7,472 nucleotides of DNA from Paludibacter sp. UBA6032 (GTDB taxonomy: Bacteria; Bacteroidota; Bacteroidia; Bacteroidales; Paludibacteraceae), in assembly GCA_002427885.1 (NCBI GenBank), contig DIZI01000037.1, positions 1 to 7,472 on the forward strand. The letters run 5' to 3'. Position 1 is the stretch's first letter. Each line of letters starts with the position of its first letter. The position numbers were made by a program, and so were the translations under genes. A model generated the notes under the pieces. It saw only the letters and a list, made by a program, of their open reading frames with translations, was not told the DNA's origin and searched no databases. This document shows positions 6,196-7,472 of this stretch, one piece after another.

Positions 6196-6310
6196 AAGCG
6201 GTACAGTCGGATTATGTTTTATAATCAAGTGGGAATTCTTGATTCGGAAAGCCTTCATGAAGGGTATATAATAAACCTAATTCTGTCTGCGGCTGTACCG
6301 CTTTTATTTT
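6196..6310 (+). terminator. Branched stem-loop with terminator-like end, downstream of the DUF3244-like gene
   Basis: AAGCGGTACAGTCG (6196-6209) pairs with CGGCTGTACCGCTT (6290-6303) over 14 bp with one G-U, then runs into TTATTTT. The enclosed 80 nt can form further hairpins: GATTAT/ATAATC (6210-6215 with 6221-6226), AATCAAG/CTTGATT (6223-6229 with 6238-6244) and CCTTCATGAAGG (6252-6263). The first two share bases 6223-6226 and cannot form together. It begins 10 bp after the stop codon. It is either an unusually elaborate terminator or a small structured RNA. Confidence 0.55.
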
Positions 6311-6385
6311 GAAAATTCATATCTGTGGTTTTAAGTGCTTGTCATGTTAAATTACATATAAATTGAAATAAAACACTAATAAACA

Positions 6386-6574
6386 ATGCTATGGAAAAAC
6401 AAATACAGTTATTTTTTCAAATTGCAATATTATTTTGCTTTCTTACAGCCCTGGTTCTTTTGGCAATTTCTCAAAATAAACAAACTAAAAACAGAAGAAA
6501 TAAAAAGGTTAATAGATAAACAAGACGGTAAATATATTTCTAACATTGATACTTACGAAAATAAGTACAAATAA
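6386..6574 (+). CDS. Overlapping 62-aa frame, hypothetical (alternative to the 42-aa peptide)
   Basis: The ATG at 6386 opens a 62-codon frame one base out of register with the 42-aa frame. Its first half is unusually aromatic (YSYFFKLQYYFAFLQPWFFWQF), as expected if it shadows a hydrophobic helix in the other frame. Its second half (LKTEEIKRLIDKQDGKY, then ISNIDTYENKYK) is charged, varied and uses ordinary codons, so it looks like real protein. The other frame stops at 6519, inside this part. The likeliest readings are that this is the true gene, or that a +1 slip or sequencing error near the A-rich stretch 6475-6510 joins the 42-aa N-terminus to this C-terminus. It lies 35 bp before the next gene and could be cotranscribed with it. 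Confidence 0.4.
   Translation: MLWKNKYSYFFKLQYYFAFLQPWFFWQFLKINKLKTEEIKRLIDKQDGKYISNIDTYENKYK
6391..6519 (+). CDS. Possible 42-aa single-pass membrane peptide
   Basis: The frame from ATG 6391 encodes 42 residues: a short polar start (MEKQIQ), one clean hydrophobic helix at about residues 7-26 (LFFQIAILFCFLTALVLLAI) and a strongly basic tail (NKQTKNRRNKKVNR). The positive tail predicts an N-out/C-in inner-membrane peptide. There is no Shine-Dalgarno sequence, but the upstream DNA is A-rich, as is common for starts in this phylum. It overlaps the 62-residue frame at 6386-6574 almost completely. The helix looks more natural in this frame, while the C-terminal part looks more natural in the other, so a frameshift linking the two is possible. 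It has no recognised family, and a promoter of its own was not seen. Confidence 0.4.
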   Translation: MEKQIQLFFQIAILFCFLTALVLLAISQNKQTKNRRNKKVNR

Positions 6575-6609
6575 AATCAGGTTTTATTAATTTTAAAAAT
6601 TCAAATCTT

Positions 6610-7077
6610 ATGAAACAAAATCTTATTTCCGCTACCTTAACGGCTACTGATGCAGCCGAGGTTCAACTAAAACTAAAAGAAGCAAAAGACAAACTTGTTT
6701 TTCTGCTTAGTTTACAATCTTCCGATATTTATGGTTTGGCAAAATTAGGTAATGCTTACTTACCATTTATCGATAAGATTCATCAGCTAGTGATCGAACA
6801 TCCCGAGATTTTACCGGCGATATTTGATAAAGATGAATTTATGCGTGATTATGATCTGCTGAACACTTTACGTCCTATTGCAACTCAGCTAAATGAACTT
6901 TCTGAAGGAGTCGAAAAAACATTTATTGCCGTGGGTAGCGATGTATTAGTTGCTGCATTGGATGTATACTCATCGGTAAAGCTGAATAAAGACAAAGTAC
7001 CCGGACTAAAAGCCAGTGCTGATGAATTATCCTTATTTTTCAAAAAGGCTAAAGCGAATCCTTCAAATCCGGCTTGA
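6610..7077 (+). CDS. Uncharacterised 155-aa helical protein (Bacteroidota hypothetical family)
   Basis: The 155 residues are predicted mostly helical, without signal peptide, transmembrane segment or recognised catalytic motif. The opening MKQNLISATLTATDAAEVQ and the middle pattern of hydrophobic helices (FLLSLQSSDIYGLAKLGNAYLPFIDKIHQLVIEHPEILP, about residues 31-69, and VLVAALDVYSSVKL, about 112-125) recall a family of roughly 150-residue hypothetical proteins in Bacteroidota genomes. I cannot name a Pfam entry or function for it. It is probably cytoplasmic. The 5' leader is almost identical to that of the DUF3244-like gene, hinting at shared origin or control. No promoter box was found just upstream, so it may be transcribed with the small frame(s) at 6386-6574. 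The stop is followed after 39 bp by the 21-bp repeat array. Confidence 0.75.
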   Translation: MKQNLISATLTATDAAEVQLKLKEAKDKLVFLLSLQSSDIYGLAKLGNAYLPFIDKIHQLVIEHPEILPAIFDKDEFMRDYDLLNTLRPIATQLNELSEGVEKTFIAVGSDVLVAALDVYSSVKLNKDKVPGLKASADELSLFFKKAKANPSNPA

Positions 7078-7101
7078 ATAGACCCCTGAAAGATCGAATA
7101 A

Positions 7102-7377
7102 TGAATGTTCGGAGATAGAATTTTTATCTTCGAACATAGATTTTTTATCTACAGACATAAAATTTTGATCTCCGGACATAGATTTTTTATCTCCAGACAT
7201 AAATTTTTTATCTACAGACATAGATTTTTTATCTCCGGACATAAAATTTTTATCGTCAGACATGAATTTTTTATCTCCAGACATAAAATTTTGATCTCCA
7301 GACATGAATTTTTTATCTCCAGACATAAATTTTTTATCTCCAGACATGAATTTTTTATCTACAGACAGTGAATGTTC
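7102..7377. repeat. 21-bp tandem array, 12 units, flanked by a 9-bp direct repeat
   Basis: Twelve head-to-tail units of exactly 21 bp run from 7117 to 7368 with no spacers. The consensus is (G/A)AATTTTTTATCTCCAGACAT, with variants at the A/T tract and at TCTCC/TCTAC. TGAATGTTC stands just outside on each side (7102-7110 and 7369-7377). As 21 is divisible by three, both strands stay open. The minus strand reads as heptapeptides MSGDKKF (with QNF and KKS variants) from a GTG at 7440 to a stop at 7063. The plus strand reads FFISRHK from 7105 to 7371. Neither has a convincing start context or folded domain, and the minus frame runs into the stop end of the 155-aa gene. It is therefore annotated as a repeat. 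The A/T tracts recur every two helical turns, which would favour curved DNA. Confidence 0.92.
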
Positions 7378-7472
7378 CCGCATCCACAATAGAATTCTAA
7401 AGGGATGGGGTGAATTAAGAGAATGATGCCTCACTCCCACCTCCTACTCTGTCTTGTCCTAAATTAGCTTGA
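7378..7472. other. Right-edge intergenic sequence, nothing recognised
   Basis: No complete gene or structured element is visible in the last 95 bp. The C/T-rich stretch around 7427-7455 faintly resembles the heptamer array at the left end but shows no regular period. Confidence 0.4.

Noticed and set aside
6196..6303. tRNA or integron attC site
   Set aside because: The branched fold lacks a T-loop (TTCGA-type) and acceptor CCA geometry, and it lacks the GTTRRRY/RYYYAAC core sites of attC.
7117..7368. CRISPR array
   Set aside because: The units are contiguous 21-bp copies with no unique spacers, and no cas gene is in the window.
7105..7371. Plus-strand 88-codon frame encoding FFISRHK heptapeptides
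   Set aside because: Same by-product of the 21-bp period, with a highly repetitive aromatic/basic product and no start signal.
7063..7440. Minus-strand 125-codon frame encoding MSGDKKF heptapeptides
   Set aside because: The open frame follows from the 21-bp period; the GTG start has AGGAG directly abutting it with no spacer, and the C-terminus overlaps the 155-aa gene. Kept only as a possibility under the repeat.

Overview
The window looks like chromosomal DNA from a Bacteroidota member, probably of the Bacteroidales. The reasons are: AT-rich intergenic DNA; start codons that mostly lack Shine-Dalgarno sequences; promoter boxes matching the Bacteroidota form TAnnTTTG (874-881 minus, 1113-1120 plus, 5760-5767 plus with a TTTG element 20 bp upstream); and gene families typical of the group, namely a signal-peptide/TPR/transmembrane/HTH regulator, a DUF3244-like secreted protein and a cytoplasmic CBM9-like protein. 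No rRNA, tRNA, CRISPR array or transposase gene was seen.

Layout. 1-172 is AT-rich non-coding DNA. 173-283 is a heptamer tandem array abutting the 3' end of a minus-strand DEDDh 3'-5' exonuclease (286-834). A divergent intergenic region with promoters facing both ways leads to a plus-strand FMN-dependent NPD/FabK-like oxidoreductase with a C-terminal cysteine cluster (1146-2228), closed by a terminator. Next is a CBM9-like protein (2445-3101), closed by a near-perfect 46-bp palindromic terminator. 3167-3872 has no gene. Its left part holds four copies of a REP-like palindrome (CCCGATAGCTATCGGG) among other small hairpins. Its right part is a 250-bp nested inverted repeat with a 5-bp direct repeat at its edges, which looks like a MITE inserted exactly at the stop codon of the next gene.

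3873-5513 (minus) is a 546-residue membrane-spanning TPR regulator. It is divergent from a small secreted DUF3244-like protein (5812-6186). The 298-bp region between them carries a clear Bacteroidota promoter and a 15-bp direct repeat spaced 74 bp apart, one copy touching the -33 element. The secreted protein gene ends in a branched stem-loop/terminator (6196-6310). Two overlapping small reading frames follow (a 42-aa membrane peptide or a 62-aa peptide, possibly one frameshifted gene), then a 155-aa protein of unknown function (6610-7077). The leader of that last gene is nearly identical to that of the DUF3244-like gene. The window closes with a 12-unit, 21-bp tandem array (7117-7368) flanked by a 9-bp direct repeat.

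How the genes may work together: the exonuclease, oxidoreductase and CBM9-like genes look like independent single-gene units. The 3873-7077 block is the best candidate for a functional cassette: a one-component transmembrane regulator with a periplasmic TPR sensor and a cytoplasmic HTH, next to a small periplasmic or exported protein and further small proteins. That link is inferred from gene order and the shared control region, not shown directly.
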